Source: Glebionis coronaria | Taxonomy: Eukaryota > Streptophyta > Magnoliopsida > Asterales > Asteraceae | Length of the DNA stretch: 64,000 bases | Assembly: GCA_025667525.1 (NCBI GenBank) | Contig: CM046877.1 | Span: forward strand, 620,076,580-620,140,579 | Reading direction: 5' to 3' | In this document: positions 1-11,877 of the stretch, piece by piece | How the letters are laid out: every line of letters begins with the position of its first letter | Numbering within the stretch: position 1 is the stretch's first letter | The notes under the pieces: generated by a model | The model's input: only the letters and a program-made list of their open reading frames with translations | Database searches by the model: none | Told to the model about the DNA's origin: nothing | Position numbers and translations under genes: made by a program

Positions 1-106
1 TAGGTAGACTAGGATGTATGTAGTTCCTCCTGGTCATAGTAGTAGTAGGAGCAAGTCGTGCTCCTGGTCTTATAGAAAGTCAAACTTTATTATTTAATTA
101 TTATTC
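1..106. other. Flanking sequence, no gene seen
   Basis: This stretch lies before the first LTR. No reading frame, repeat or RNA gene is recognisable in it. A target-site duplication for copia-1 cannot be tested because that element has lost its 3' end. Confidence 0.5.
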
Positions 107-436
107 TGTTAGGATATGCATGAGATATGTTAGGAAATGATATGCATGTCAGTTTTACACGTTTTGGTTAATGATGTATTAGGGTTTCCTTGTAGTATAA
201 AAGGAACCTTAGGCAGAAGGGTTACTGACACCTTCATCAAATATAATTCTAGTTCTTATTAATATTAGAAATCCTTAGAAAAGGATCAAGTTGTTATAGT
301 TATTCTGTTCTTCTTCATAGTATTTGTATTCCGTACTTATACTGTGTATAGAGTCTCTCCGTGAATAGACTTGTGATTACAGAATTCGTTCACCGTTCCT
401 GACAGGCTGCAAGATCCACATCTAGTGGACCCAACA
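107..436 (+). repeat. 5' LTR of copia-1
   Basis: The segment begins TGTTAGG and ends CCAACA, a near-perfect short inverted terminal pair with the TG...CA ends typical of plant LTRs. It holds a TATA box at 196-202 and is followed after two bases by a primer-binding site. At 330 bp it is a normal Ty1/copia LTR size. The matching 3' LTR is not in the window. Confidence 0.8.
196..202 (+). promoter_or_regulatory. TATA box of copia-1 LTR
   Basis: TATAAAA lies about 240 bp before the LTR end. It is the likely core promoter for the copia-1 transcript. Confidence 0.6.
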
Positions 437-438
437 AG

Positions 439-450
439 TGGTATCAGAGC
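439..450 (+). other. Primer-binding site, copia-1
   Basis: TGGTATCAGAGC is the classic plant Ty1/copia primer-binding site, complementary to the 3' end of initiator methionine tRNA. It sits two bases after the LTR end, which fixes the LTR boundary at 436. Confidence 0.9.
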
Positions 451-511
451 CTGGGAGAGTCTCTGTACAAGAAGAATCTATTTTTCTCATTACTAACATT
501 TTTGTTTAATC

Positions 512-1995
512 ATGTCTGCCTCAAGTTCTACACAAACAGGAGAAGATAGTACTCCTAGAACTCAGCAACCCCTCAGCAGATCATTGCTACGGTTTCCAAC
601 ACAAATGGTAAGTTTCCTCTTCTGAAAAAGGACGAGTATGATAGATGGGCGATGAAGATGGAATGTTCGATCACCAACACTGATCAAGACCTTTGGAAGA
701 TCATTCTGAATGGAAACAGCAGGAAGCTGACTGGAAGAGACAAGAATGGTAATATTACTCTTCTTGACCCTAAAACTCATGAAGAAATCATAGCTGTTCA
801 AAAGGAGATCAAAGCAAAAAATAGTTTGCTTCAGTCTCTTCCTGATGATCAAATGGGTGACTTCTATCATCTGGATGATGCTAGAGAAATATGGAATGGA
901 ATAAAAGCAAGGTTTGGTGGGAATGAGGAGTCAAAGAAAATGCGAAGATCCATGCTGAGAGATGAATTCACGGACTTCAAGATCTCAGAAACTGAAGGTA
1001 TCCATCAAGGGTATGACAGGTTCCAAAAGATATTGAGCCAGTTGAATCAACTTCGGTCGAAACCTGACGATGGTGATATCAATGCAAGGTTTCTTAGAGC
1101 CTTACCCTACTCATGGAATCAGGTGGTAATCTCTCTCAAAGCAAAAGGTGGGCTTGACTATCTTAATTTTGATGATTTGTTTCATAAGCTTAAAACCTTT
1201 GAGCCTCATGTGAGGGGATACTCAAGTGATTCTTTTCCTACTCATGCTAACTCTGCCTTTGTGAGTTCTATGGGATCCAGTCCCATGTCTTATGCTAGTA
1301 GCCCAAGCAATACTGTGTCTTCTCAACATACTTTTCAGCATACTTCTACTTCTGAACCAAAAGCCAAGTCTGGTAGCATGGTAGAAGCTGTTCTTCAATC
1401 CTTTGTTGCTGATGTTGATGCTCAACAGCAACTTGATTTTGATGACTTCAAACAGGTTGATAAACTTGACCTGGATGAAATGGATCTCAAATGGCAGATG
1501 GCCATGCTCACTCTTAGGGTTCACAAGTTTGAGAAGAAAGCCGGTCGAAAATTTAATTATAACCCAAAAGAGCCAGCAAGGTTTGACAGAAGCAAGGTTC
1601 GATGCTATAACTGCCAGCAGCAAGGTCACTTTGCAAGGGAATGCCCTAACAAGCATGACCAAGAGAAGAGCAGATATTCAACTTTTAAGATTCAGGAGGT
1701 GAAGGATTACAAGAAGGCGTTGGTGTCTGTTGACTCTATGGTCAACTGGAATGATCACCAGAATGCTACCCTGGAAACAGCTGAGCCTTCTACTGATGTG
1801 TTTGCAATGATTGCTGGGAATCTGTCTGATGCCGAGGAAGCCGAAGAGTTTGCTCTTATGGGCATCTCACCTCAGGTACAACATTTTCCTCTTGGTTGTC
1901 ATGATAAATATTCAAAATTGTTGTCTCAATACAATGACTTAAATGATCAGAATGATAAGTATTTTTTAGAGGTTCAAGCATATAAGGCTTCTTAA
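512..1995 (+). pseudogene. gag: Ty1/copia Gag (copia-1), frameshifted start
   Basis: This is the nucleocapsid/capsid protein that packages retrotransposon RNA in cytoplasmic particles. A start ATG at 512 is the first after the PBS, but its frame closes near 622. The main Gag frame, open through 652-1995, runs upstream only to a stop near 558, so a small indel separates start and body. The body begins with the YDRW-type motif common at copia Gag N-termini, has a UBN2-like helical capsid region, and carries a CX2CX4HX4C zinc knuckle at 1603-1644. The C-terminus continues in other frames to about 3223. Confidence 0.85.
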
Positions 1996-2000
1996 AAACA

Positions 2001-3223
2001 TTGGAACAACAAAAGAGGTGGCTTCAAGATACTCAACGCGAGTACGAGGATAAATGTAGGATACTGAACATTGATTTAGAAAACACAACAAATATGCTTA
2101 AATACACCGAAAAGGTAAAATATGACAGTATCAAAGATAAACAAGAAATGAAGGAAAAATTAGATGCTACACTTCTGAGATTTGAAAAATGGTAAAAGGC
2201 ACCTAAGAATCTTTCAAAATTAATTGATAGTAGCATGTCTGGTAGGACTAAAAGAGGGTTAGGATTTGATAAATATATTGATTCAGAAGATGTGTTTGAT
2301 TTATCTTTTTCAAGTGTCTTTGATCCTGACAAGGAGGACGAGGGAACACCTAGCTACAATAGGTTTAAACCAGCAGCAGAAATGCATGCTGTCCCTCCAC
2401 CTCTTTCAGGAACTTTCATGCCCATTTCTAGGCATAATGACTTGGATGGATCACAGATGCATGAGTCCCCAAAAAGTTCTATAACTTCTAATGACTTTGT
2501 CTCGTATACTTTCAGTGACAAAGCCAGTGACTCTGCATCATGTGGTTCAAGTGAAGAGTCGAGACCTGCAAGTTCCAAGTCAAATGACCATGCTGCTACT
2601 AGTGCTAGGAAGTGTGACGAGAGAGTTACTTTTACTTCAACAGTGTCTAGTCCTGGTTTATTGAGTCCTAGGAAGAATGTTTCTCCTAGATTTGTGTGTA
2701 ATAAAATTAGCAGTATGAAACAATGTCATTCTAATAAAAGGTCGTTTAAAACATGTTTTGTTTATGGGAGTGAATTTCATTTGATTAAAGATTGTGATTT
2801 TTATGACAAACATTCTTCTGTATATCAAGCATTTCCTGCTCCTGGTCCACCAGGAGTTGTTCCATATTCTTCTAGAAGATTAAACCCAAGTGCTCAATCT
2901 TTTTCTTCTTTAGAAGGACCTCTCCATTAGCTTCTGATTATTGGAGAAACACTGGATTAATATCAAATAGACCAACCAGTAACTATTTTCAGAATTTTAA
3001 TCCAAATTATGCCTTTAATTTTGAACACATGTACTTTGGGTTGGGAAATCTGAGTACTGCTGTTAAGCCCTCAGCAGGTTGTTCTTGGTCAAACAATAAC
3101 ACCCATATGATGAATAGGCAACCCAAGAACAACGGTGGATCTCATCAATCTTCTTGGCTATCCTCTAAAGATCCACAAGGCAGGCTCAAACCTGAAAAGG
3201 TTTGGGTCCCCTTAAGACACTAA
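2001..3223 (+). pseudogene. copia-1 Gag C-terminal and linker region, broken
   Basis: Three open stretches (2001-2195, 2235-2930, 3029-3223) continue the copia-1 polyprotein between Gag and protease, separated by stops and small shifts. The first is lysine/glutamate-rich and probably coiled-coil. The second holds a degenerate second zinc knuckle near 2750-2795 with the pattern CFVYG...HLIKDC, where the second cysteine is tyrosine. Serine-rich low-complexity sequence surrounds it. Assignment rests on position between Gag and the protease motif, not on strong conservation. Confidence 0.65.
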
Positions 3224-3254
3224 CTTTTGCATCTCTCTTATCTTGTTGTTGTAG

Positions 3255-4694
3255 GTTACTCCATACCAAGATCCTACTCTAGGAATTGTTAATAGTGGAT
3301 GCTCTATGAGCATGACAGGAAATAAAATTATTTTATCTAACTTTGTACCATTTCAAGGCGGAAAGGTCTATTTTAGAGGAGGTGAAGGCAGGATCACTGG
3401 CAAAGGAACGATTCAGACGCCTAATCTTAATTTTGAGCAGGTCTATTATGTGGAAGCACTTCAACACTTCAACTTGATATCTGTCTCTCAGATTTGTGAC
3501 AAGAAGCAGTTTGTCCTCTTTCGGATACTGATGCACTAGTGTTATCCAAAGAATTTAAACTCCCGGATGACTCACAAGTTCTGCTCAGAATCCCTAGAAG
3601 ACACAACCTCTATAGTATCAAGCTGAATGAAGTCAATCCTACTGGTCAACTAGCATGTTTGGTTGCTAAAGCCTCAGAAGATGAAGCCACTCAATGGCAC
3701 CGAAGGATGGGACATGTGAACTTCAAGACCATTCACAAACTAGCAAATGTGAATCTGGTCTCTAGTTTACCTCCCAAGTCATTCAGAAATGATATCAATT
3801 GTCTTGCATGCAGCAAAGGCAAACAACATAAAGCATCCTTCAAGGCCATTACTGCTCTTAGCCTTATAACTGAACCATTGGAGCTACTACACATGGATTT
3901 ATTTGGTCCTACCTCTATTAGGAGCATTGACCACAAACAATTCTGCCTTATGGTAACTGATGGGTATAGCAGGTTTACGTGGGTTTTCTTCATGGCTTCC
4001 AAGAGTGAGACCTACTCAATTCTCAAGGACTTTATTACACTTATAGAGAATCAGTTGTCTAAGAAGGTTAAAGGTATTCGATGTGATAATGGAACAGAAT
4101 TCAAAAATGCAGACCTCATAGCAATTTGTAATTCTAAAGGCATCAAAAGAGATTATAGTGCAGCAAGAACTCCTCAATAGAATGGCGTAGCAGAAAGAAA
4201 GAACAAGACTCTAATAGAAGCTACAAGAACAATGCTTGCCGATTCCAAGCTTCCAACCATGTTCTGGACAGAAGCTGTTAATACTGCAAGTTATGTTTTG
4301 AATAGAGTTTCTATTACAAATCCTCACAAGAAGACTCCCTATGAGATACTAACATCCAAAGTACCAAACATTGCTCATTTGAAGCCATTTGGGTGTCCTA
4401 TCACCATTATGAATACTAGTGACTATCTGGGGAAATTTGATGGCAAGGCAGATGGAAGGATACATTGTGGGATATTCAGCTCACTCTCGGGCTTATTGTG
4501 TCTACAATCTCTAAGCCAAGCGAGTAATTGAAACTATAAATCTCAGGTATTTTGAGGAGAAGTCAAACATCCAAGGCAAGGGTCCTGAATGGTATTTTGA
4601 TCTTGATTATCTTAGTGATTCATTAGGATATTTTCGTTTCAAAACTAACCATGATGCAGGTCCACAAGTGTTTGCAACTTCTAGTACAGTACCG
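3255..4694 (+). pseudogene. pol: copia-1 protease, GAG-pre-integrase and integrase, truncated
   Basis: The retropepsin active site reads NSGCSMSMTG at 3291-3320. The catalytic Asp of the family's DSG triad is Asn, so the protease should be inactive. A one-base loss near 3520 shifts into the 3539 frame. That frame carries the HHCC zinc-binding domain and the integrase catalytic residues Asp (3896-3898), Asp (4085-4087) and Glu (4193-4195), the last two 35 residues apart as in DD35E enzymes. A TAG at 4178-4180 replaces the usual CAG before Asn-Gly. A TAA follows near 4513, and homology ends near 4694 before any RT, RNase H or 3' LTR. Confidence 0.85.
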
Positions 4695-4695
4695 T

Positions 4696-5120
4696 ATTGC
4701 GATAGAAACCCTCTTGAATCCCATCGCAAAGGACAAGGGTTTATCTTTGCGATTCATATTGCGATTTATATTGCGATTGGGGTTGTTTGGTGACATTGCG
4801 ACTGGTTAATACTTCAGGTATTGCGATTGGTGTTATATTGTGACATTGCGACAGGATAGCTTTGTGTAACATTGCGACAGAATTTCTTTTGTTACATTGC
4901 GATAGAAGTTACTTTGACATTGCGACATAATTTCGTTGGTAGCATTGCGATAGCATCTCTCTTGTTGCATTGTGATAGAAGTTGAAGTTTGAACATTGCG
5001 ACCATTTGCAATTTTGGCATTGCGACAAGTGTGCACTTTGACATTGCGACAAGGTAATTCTAGACATTGGGACAAGTGTCAATTTTTGACATTGCGACAG
5101 TGGTACATTGGGTATTGCGA
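4696..5120 (+). repeat. ATTGCGA short-repeat array in copia-2 leader
   Basis: Fifteen exact copies of ATTGCGA, mostly extended to ATTGCGACA or ATTGCGATAG, lie about 20-35 bases apart, with several one-base variants between. The array sits just upstream of the gag start at 5288. It occupies the same place as the ATTCCGA array of copia-3, namely the transcribed leader between PBS and gag. Confidence 0.9.
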
Positions 5121-5287
5121 CAGTATTTGCACAACTTAGAGGATTTTTTCATCTTTGCATTTATTGTCAAACTTTCACAAAAAACACACAACCAAAAGAT
5201 AACGACATCTTGTTTAAACAACACTAAAACACTTAACCTTATTTCATTGCTCGATCATTTTGGTAATCTTCATTCAAGGGATCAAAA

Positions 5288-5960
5288 ATGAATTCACATT
5301 CATACATGCCAACAATGACATCGCTTACTGACCTTTCTATCATCTCGGGTACCGATACCTGTCCACCTTTGCTTATCAAAGAGCTTTTTGAAGCATGGCA
5401 AGGTCGCATGATGTCTTATATTATGGGTAGACCCAGTGGAAGACTTATGGTTCAATCTATTGAGCAAGGTCCACTCGATTGGGGCGAAGTTACTGTAGAC
5501 AATGTGTCTCGACCAAGGCTATTTCATGAATTAACGGCTGCCAACCAAACCATTGCTGATGCAGATGAGAAGGACGTTCAGACCATACTTCAAGCTCTTC
5601 CATCCGCTATTTATCGTATGGTAAGCAAACACAATATAGCAAAGGAGCTTTGGGATCGCTTAACAGTTTTGTTACAAGGGACTTCACTTTCTAAGCAGGA
5701 ACGAGAGTGTCAACTCTATGACTTGTTCGATAGGTTCTCATACGTTCCAGGGGAAACACTTCATGACTACTAATGGCGCTTCACTACATTGATGAATGAT
5801 TTGAATGTGTATAATCTTACGATTGCTCAGTTTCAACTCAACACCAAGTTCTTGAACATGTTACCCCCAGAGTGGAGCCAATATGTCACTAGTGTTAAAT
5901 TGATTCGAGATTTCCACAAATCAAATTTAGATCAACTCTATGCTCGGTTTGACTTAACGT
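5288..5960 (+). pseudogene. gag: copia-2 Gag N-terminal fragment
   Basis: ATG at 5288 opens a copia Gag frame with the SGTD...PP start region and the ALP...V.KH.IAKELWD motif of UBN2-type capsids. A TAA at 5771-5773 interrupts it where copia-3 has a sense codon. The frame then continues through the EWS..VTSVKL region to about 5960. There it jumps into 3' non-coding sequence homologous to 16375 onward. The rest of gag, the zinc knuckle and all of pol are deleted. Confidence 0.85.
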
Positions 5961-6317
5961 GATAGCTCATCCCGACATGTGCGAAATGTTTTTGGATATC
6001 GTGGCATATGTTAAGGGGGAGTAAAATGGATTTGGATATCAAATTGGATTTCATGGTGACATACACTTACCCAAAACATCTCTATTCACGACGGTGAAGA
6101 TTATGGTGTCATAAGGATGGAAGGATAGGTTAAAGTCCAATGATTCTTCTAGAACCGAAAGAATCTTCCCAAGGACATTCCATAGCTAAAAATAGTAGTC
6201 CTTAGGAAAGATGGAGAAAGATTGTGAACGTAGCTGAATGCCGACCAAGTACTTAAGTTAACACTGGAACAATCACAACAAGGTGCTAGTTATGACGTAT
6301 TGGTAAGCATTGAAGGG
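5961..6317 (+). repeat. copia-2 3' non-coding region, left part
   Basis: This aligns by eye with 16375-16732 in copia-3, including the internal polypurine stretch near 6020. It ends at the AAGGG that is duplicated on the far side of copia-3 (18520-18524). No gene is seen. Confidence 0.85.
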
Positions 6318-6639
6318 TGATGGAAATACGTTTTACGTATTAGAAAGGATCGGTCACTCCAACGATAGTCTAAGTGGTAGCTCGTAGTTTAGTTAACTTA
6401 ATATTCAACAAACAAGGCCAAGCCAAGCCTACAACATGTGTAGGCCGGCGGCCTAATGTAAGCCTAAGCCCATCTCATGGGCTTGGGTATATAAACCCTC
6501 TCCTTAGATGGAAATGGTGTGGTTTCATTTCATTTTTACACATAGTTAATCACTTTCTGTCTCTAAAGTGTATGTGAAATCATCTATCTTTCTATCTCTT
6601 TCTCTCTCTAAACATAAGCAAGATTTACAATATCCTACA
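6318..6639 (+). repeat. 5' LTR of copia-3
   Basis: This begins TGATGGAAATACG (the 3' copy has TGTTGG) and ends CCTACA. It differs from the 3' LTR at a handful of positions by eye. It contains a TATA box and CT-rich sequence near its end. Confidence 0.95.
6488..6495 (+). promoter_or_regulatory. TATA box of copia-3 5' LTR
   Basis: TATATAAA lies 150 bp before the LTR end and is repeated in the 3' LTR at 18369-18376. It is the likely core promoter. Confidence 0.65.
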
Positions 6640-6641
6640 AA

Positions 6642-6655
6642 TGGTATCAAGAGTT
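6642..6655 (+). other. Primer-binding site, copia-3
   Basis: TGGTATCAAGAGTT starts two bases after the LTR. It is a variant of the methionine-tRNA-type PBS. Confidence 0.8.
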
Positions 6656-6903
6656 ATGGGATGATTGTATTGTTTATGTGTTTGTGTTCTTGATTCATAC
6701 GCCTATTTTGATCCATTTTACATGAACCAAATTTTGTTTTTGTGTTATTTTATGGTTTTTTCTTGATACAAATCTTCTACATAGTTGTGGTAGAGATTTG
6801 GTATATTTACTTTGGCTAAAAACACAAAATTTTTGGGTGTTTTGATCATCTTTTGGCTTAAAATCTCAAACTGGTGGAGTTTTGTCCAAGAAAAGTGGGA
6901 AAT

Positions 6904-7230
6904 ATTCCGATAGAAACCATCGGAAAGGCGTTTAAGCATTCCGACAGCTTCCATCGGAATAGGGTTTTTCATTCCGACCATTATTCCGACGGATATTCCG
7001 ATTGTGGTATTCCGATAGAAGGTATTCCGATAGTGGATATTCCGATAGGGGTTATTCCGATAGAAGGTATTCCGACAGGTTTATTTCGATAGAGAGTATT
7101 CTGATAGGGGGTATTCCGATAGAAGGTATTCCGATAGGTTCATTCCGACAGCGGTATTCTGATAGAATTATTCCGACGGTTTTCCGATTTATATTCCGAC
7201 AGCTTTCTGATCATTTATTCTGATCAATAT
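6904..7230 (+). repeat. ATTCCGA short-repeat array in copia-3 leader
   Basis: Fifteen exact ATTCCGA copies occur, many as ATTCCGATAG(A/G)(A/G)GG with about 15-base spacing. Degenerate forms such as ATTCTGAT and two inverted ATCGGAA copies lie among them. The array lies between PBS and gag, so it should be in the RNA leader. Reading frames through it encode repeated YSDR/IPIEG peptides, which look like by-products of the repeat. Confidence 0.9.
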
Positions 7231-7424
7231 TCCAACGATCCAAAAATTATTCCTTAAAAAATTTCGAAGTGTGTTTTTTTGTCTTGGAATTTTTTGGTCA
7301 TCGAGAACATATTTTAGGGGATTTCAACATTTTTTCTCGACTTCAACTCAGAACAACAAACACATTTACTTTCTCTCATTGTTCGATCAACATTTGTAAA
7401 TCTTAACTTAACGAAATCGAGTAC

Positions 7425-8422
7425 ACATCTCTTACGGATAAGTCCAGCCTCTCGGGTACGGATAATCGTCCACCAATGTTGGTGAAGACTATGTATGAGG
7501 ATTGGGCTTCCCGAATGAAACTTTATATGTTGAAAAAAGAAAATGGACATCTAATTTGGGCATCGGTGCTCAATGGACCATTGGTATATGGTACTGTGAC
7601 AGAAGGTGTTGTAACTCATCCTCGCACAACGGGTGAACTAACTGGAGATGCTAAGATACAAGACAAGTGTGATAAACAAGATACAAATATCATTCTCCAA
7701 GCCCTTCCTCCAGATGTCTACAAACTCGTCAGTAAACATAAAGTTGCCAAAGAGTTATGGGATTGAATTCGTGTTCTAATGCAAGGCACTTCGTTAACTA
7801 AACAAGAACGAGAGTGTAAGCTTTATGATACTTTTGATAAGTTTGCATATGTGCCAGGGGAGACTCTCAATGACTACTATTTGAGATTTACCCTATTGTT
7901 GAATGAGCTCAATATCTATGGCATGGCAATTCCTACGTTTCAATTGAACACCAAGTATTTGAACACTCTTCCTTCAGAATGGAAAAGTACGTGACAGATG
8001 TTAAATTGGCTAAGGACTTGCATAACACCAATGTGGATCAACTTCAAGCTTTTCTTCAACAACACGAATGCCATGTGATCGAGGCTCGGTTGTCTACACC
8101 TCAAGTTCATGATCCACTTGCCATGTATGCTTCTCAACAAAACATGGCTTATACTTATCAACAACCATCATACTTGTAGCAGCCACCACCACACACCTAT
8201 CAGCAACCACAACAACCATCTTATCAACCACTAATGATGCCACATCAATCATTTCAACAAAGTGTTCATCAACAATCTTTTCCACAGCAACCACCACATC
8301 AGACATCACCATCACAAGCCAACACTTCTCCAATGGGCTATACTCCTCACCAAGGATATTTTCCAATTGAAGCACAACCAGCACAAGCCTTCTACTCCAA
8401 TGAACTTCCACTAATCTAAGCA
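7425..8422 (+). pseudogene. gag: copia-3 Gag N-terminal half
   Basis: Homology to the copia-2 Gag start is in frame from about 7425. The ancestral start ATG is no longer present upstream, and the first in-frame ATG is 7476. The capsid-like region includes the ALP..V..LVSKH.VAKELWD motif. TGA at 7764-7766 stands where copia-2 has an Arg codon, consistent with CGA to TGA. A one-base shift near 7985 moves to the next frame. TAG at 8177-8179 lies in a Gln/Pro-rich stretch, and TAA follows at 8417-8419. Beyond each break the homology resumes, so this is one decayed Gag. Confidence 0.85.
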
Positions 8423-8425
8423 CCG

Positions 8426-10771
8426 GTGTTTACTCAAAATGATACACCAACTGATGTTCTAAACCATCTCACTGCCTACTTGTCAAAACTTGTTGCAACT
8501 AGAGGATTTACACCAACAAACAATCAGCTCCACACCTCTTCAAATCCTCGACAACAAGCCATTATTCAAGATGGTCAAGTGATGGTGCAACCTATTCAGG
8601 GAAGGCAAAATTCATATCGACCATCTACAAGGACTGTGAATGGTCAAGTTAGGAATTCTCAAGCTAATGGAAATGGAAGCCCTATTGGTCCACAAAAGGT
8701 TGTGACTTGCTACAATTGTAGAGGACAAGGTCATATGGCTAGGGAATGCACTCAGCCAAAAAGGAGAAGGGATGCAACGTGGTTTCGTGAGAAGATGTAT
8801 TTGGTCGATGCTCAGTCTAAGGGAAAGATTTTGGATTCAGAAGAGTTAGCATTTCTTGCAGACCCAGGGGCAGCAGATAATGAAGGAATTGTAGTCGTTT
8901 CCACTTCTAATGCAACTTATCAAGCAGATGATCTTGACGCATATGATTCGGATTGTGATGAAATTCACTCTTCCCAAGCTGCTCTCGTTGATAATCTCTC
9001 CCACTACGGTTCTGATGTCTTCAGTGAGGTACCAACCACATCTAATAATATTGATGATAACCAACATCAAGTTGGGCATGAAAATGACAACCTCGAACAG
9101 CATTCGGGAACTAGTAATTCAAATGATGTGGTACCCAATCCTACACATTTGAGTGAACCTAAACCAAATGCTACGACGGGTATGGAATCTTATGCTCAAC
9201 ATGATTTGGTCATGGTGCCTAAACATATTATTGATCAAATGCATATGGCTCTCAAACAATCCGTAGATACGAATTCCACCCTAACTGCTGAGCTTGCGTT
9301 GCATAAAGAAAAGGTCAAAGCTTTTGAAATGGTCCCTCAAGCAGAGAAAATAACATGTTCTGAATTTGACCAATTTTGTTTTGAAAAGATTGAACACTTG
9401 AAAGAAATAGAATCATTAAAAGCTAATCTTTCTAATGAATTAAAAGCAAAAGAGTCGGTTGTCAATGATTTTCAGAAACTTAAAATGGATTTCAAAACTC
9501 TCGAGTGTAAAAAGTTTGAATCGGAAATTAATGCTACCAAACTTCTTAAATTCAAAGAACAACGGCTTTTAAAACAATATGCTTCCACAGAAAAGGTTCA
9601 TCTTTTAACTAAATCGTTTAAAGAACTCGAACTTAAGCGTCTTCAAGATTTACCACCTAATCCCGGTTATGCAAAACAAGTTCAGGAATATATTCCGTGT
9701 CTTTATGATATGACCCTAATTGGAAAATCGAAAGAAGGACCTTTTGTTCGTAGTACTGAGGAGACACAGTCACTTGCGGAAGAAACTCATTCTAAAATGC
9801 TTTCAAAATTCCATAAGATTGATTATGATAAGCATAATAAAGATCAATTTGCTAAAAAGACACGTACGCGCTTACAAAAGGAATTAGATGAATTGACAGT
9901 TCTTGTGCCCCAAAGTTTGTCAAATGAAAACCATCCTAGTACGTCTCCTACACTTGTCAAAACAGATTTAACGAAGTTAAGTCCACCGGTAAGTAAGGCG
10001 TCCATTAGCTTAAATGCGGTTCACCAACACTTAGCCGATTTTGACAAGGTCATTTTTGAACGTATGACGGTTTCGGCCATAACGGAAGGTGAATGGAATT
10101 TTGAGCACACAAGAGCTGCATTTCGAGACGAAATTGTTCCATTTGTAAACAATGTTAAAGCTTGTCTTAGTACTGTTGATCAAGATTTGCTTTTGGAAAT
10201 AGAAGAAGTTAGACATGTTTTCAATGAAATGGATGATGCTTATGAAAACAGTTTACTTGAAATAGAACGGGTTTCACGCCAAAATGATCAGCTTCTGAAG
10301 CAAGTGATGTATCATGATATAGTTTTCGTCTGTGTGAATAAAAGTGTTCATAATGATTCTATTGTGCATAATGTTGAATCTGTGGATAATGTGGTAGATA
10401 GTACTTGTCACAAATCTGACGCTGAATTTTTAAAGCTTCAAGATTCTTATACTTTGCTTTCAAAAAGTTTTGATGAGATTCAAACACATTGTATTTCGCT
10501 TGAATGCAAGCAACAATTTATTCAAGAAATCTTTGAAACGTTATTTGAAGGTATTAATATCGATGATGCAAATTTTCAAAAGAAATTTCGATTGAATTTA
10601 CAATCAAAACAGCGACAGCCGAGTGACAAGGTTGCTAAATCTTTGCCGGTAGACATAGAGAAATCTAAGGAGCTTAAATGTGTGAACGTACTTGAGGCCG
10701 CTGAGAATTTAAAACTTGATCTAGATAATCGGGTTTCCAAGATTTTGTCTAAAGTTGATAACTTAAAATAG
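8426..10771 (+). pseudogene. gag: copia-3 Gag C-terminal region with zinc knuckle and coiled coils
   Basis: This is a 781-codon open stretch and the longest intact part of the element. It has no ATG of its own at the 5' end (it opens at GTG), so it is a continuation of Gag and not a separate gene. A CX2CX4HX4C knuckle lies at 8708-8749 (codons 95-108). It is followed by an EELAFLADPG motif familiar from Asteraceae copia polyproteins. From about codon 270 the sequence is rich in Lys, Glu and Leu with heptad-like spacing, suggesting long coiled coils. The frame ends at TAG 10769-10771, after which similar sequence continues. Confidence 0.85.
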
Positions 10772-11877
10772 GAAAATACACAACTCTTCGATTCAGTAAA
10801 GCCCGCATGTGCTAATACCACTGCACATAATCAATCATTGATTGAACAATTGAATCGAAAGTCGCTGGAAATATCTGATTTGAGGGAACAAATTTGTGAT
10901 AAAAATCTAGCTTTGACTGAGTTAAAGGAAACACTTCGTACCCTAAAAGGTAAGAATGTTGTGGATAACGCAACCACTGTCTCAGCACCGTCCTCTAGTG
11001 CAATCAAAAGGAACCTCATTTCCGTCACAACACTTAATAAGGGCCCTAGGACTAAACCATCTCAAACTTTGGTCACTAAAGATAAGGCGGAATCAAAACC
11101 AGCTTCTAATATTCCCGTGTTGCCTTCTACAGGAGTAAGCACCACTACTAAGGCTTAAAGATCTAAGCTTAAAAGAAACAAGAAGAATGATAAGTCTTGC
11201 TCCCATCTAGTAGTCAAGTGAAGAAGAAAGTAGAAGCCCATCCTAGGAATGTTATTTCTGTTTTGAATAAAAAGAATCATGTAGCTAAACCTAAAGGATC
11301 TGCGGTTATGCAGCGTTCTAAGCCTACTGTGGATTCTAATTTGAAATGTTGGAATTGCAATGAATGTATGTTTTCTAGTCGTCATGATTCTTTCCTTATT
11401 GACCATGTGAATGAGATGAATGCCCGGAAAAATAGATTAGAATGGAAACCGACTGGGAAAGTGTTAACCCAAGTTGGTTGGATGTGGCGCCCCACTGGTA
11501 GAACTTTCACTATAGGAGGAAATACGTGCCCTTTAACTAGGATCACTCCCACTAAAGTGAAGAAAGCGTGCCCTTTAACTTAGAGTACCAAGGCTACCAA
11601 AACACAAGTGTGTCCTTTAACTAGGAACACCGACACTACTGTAGGAACAAAGTGCCCTTTAAATAGGTCTACATCCCACTGTAGTGCCCGCTAATAATCC
11701 AAAACCTCAGAAAATTGGAACAATAAAACCTGTTTGTGATAAAACTCACACTAGAAAACGCAGGAAATCTAAGGGTCACAAAAATGTTAGCAATTCTGAT
11801 AATATTTTATCTGTATCTGCTAACACTCCGAAACCAATAGTTTCCAATGCATTGTCTACTATTGTTGTTGAAAACAG
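10772..11877 (+). pseudogene. copia-3 Gag-protease linker, broken, with CPLTR repeats
   Basis: Open pieces at 10838-11158, 11197-11583 and 11684-11929 continue the polyprotein through several frame breaks. Between about 11525 and 11680 the motif CPLTR (nucleotide core CCTTTAACTAGG) recurs four times at roughly 40-60 base spacing. The third-from-last copy is altered to a stop at 11581-11583. No catalytic motif is visible, and the function of the linker is unknown. Confidence 0.65.

Noticed and set aside
1222..1662. 146-codon minus-strand frame
   Set aside because: It is antisense to copia-1 Gag and shows no domain.
7002..7223. Reading frame with repeated YSDR peptides
   Set aside because: It is a by-product of the ~15-base ATTCCGATAG repeat. 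All frames give repetitive peptides, and it lies in a leader.
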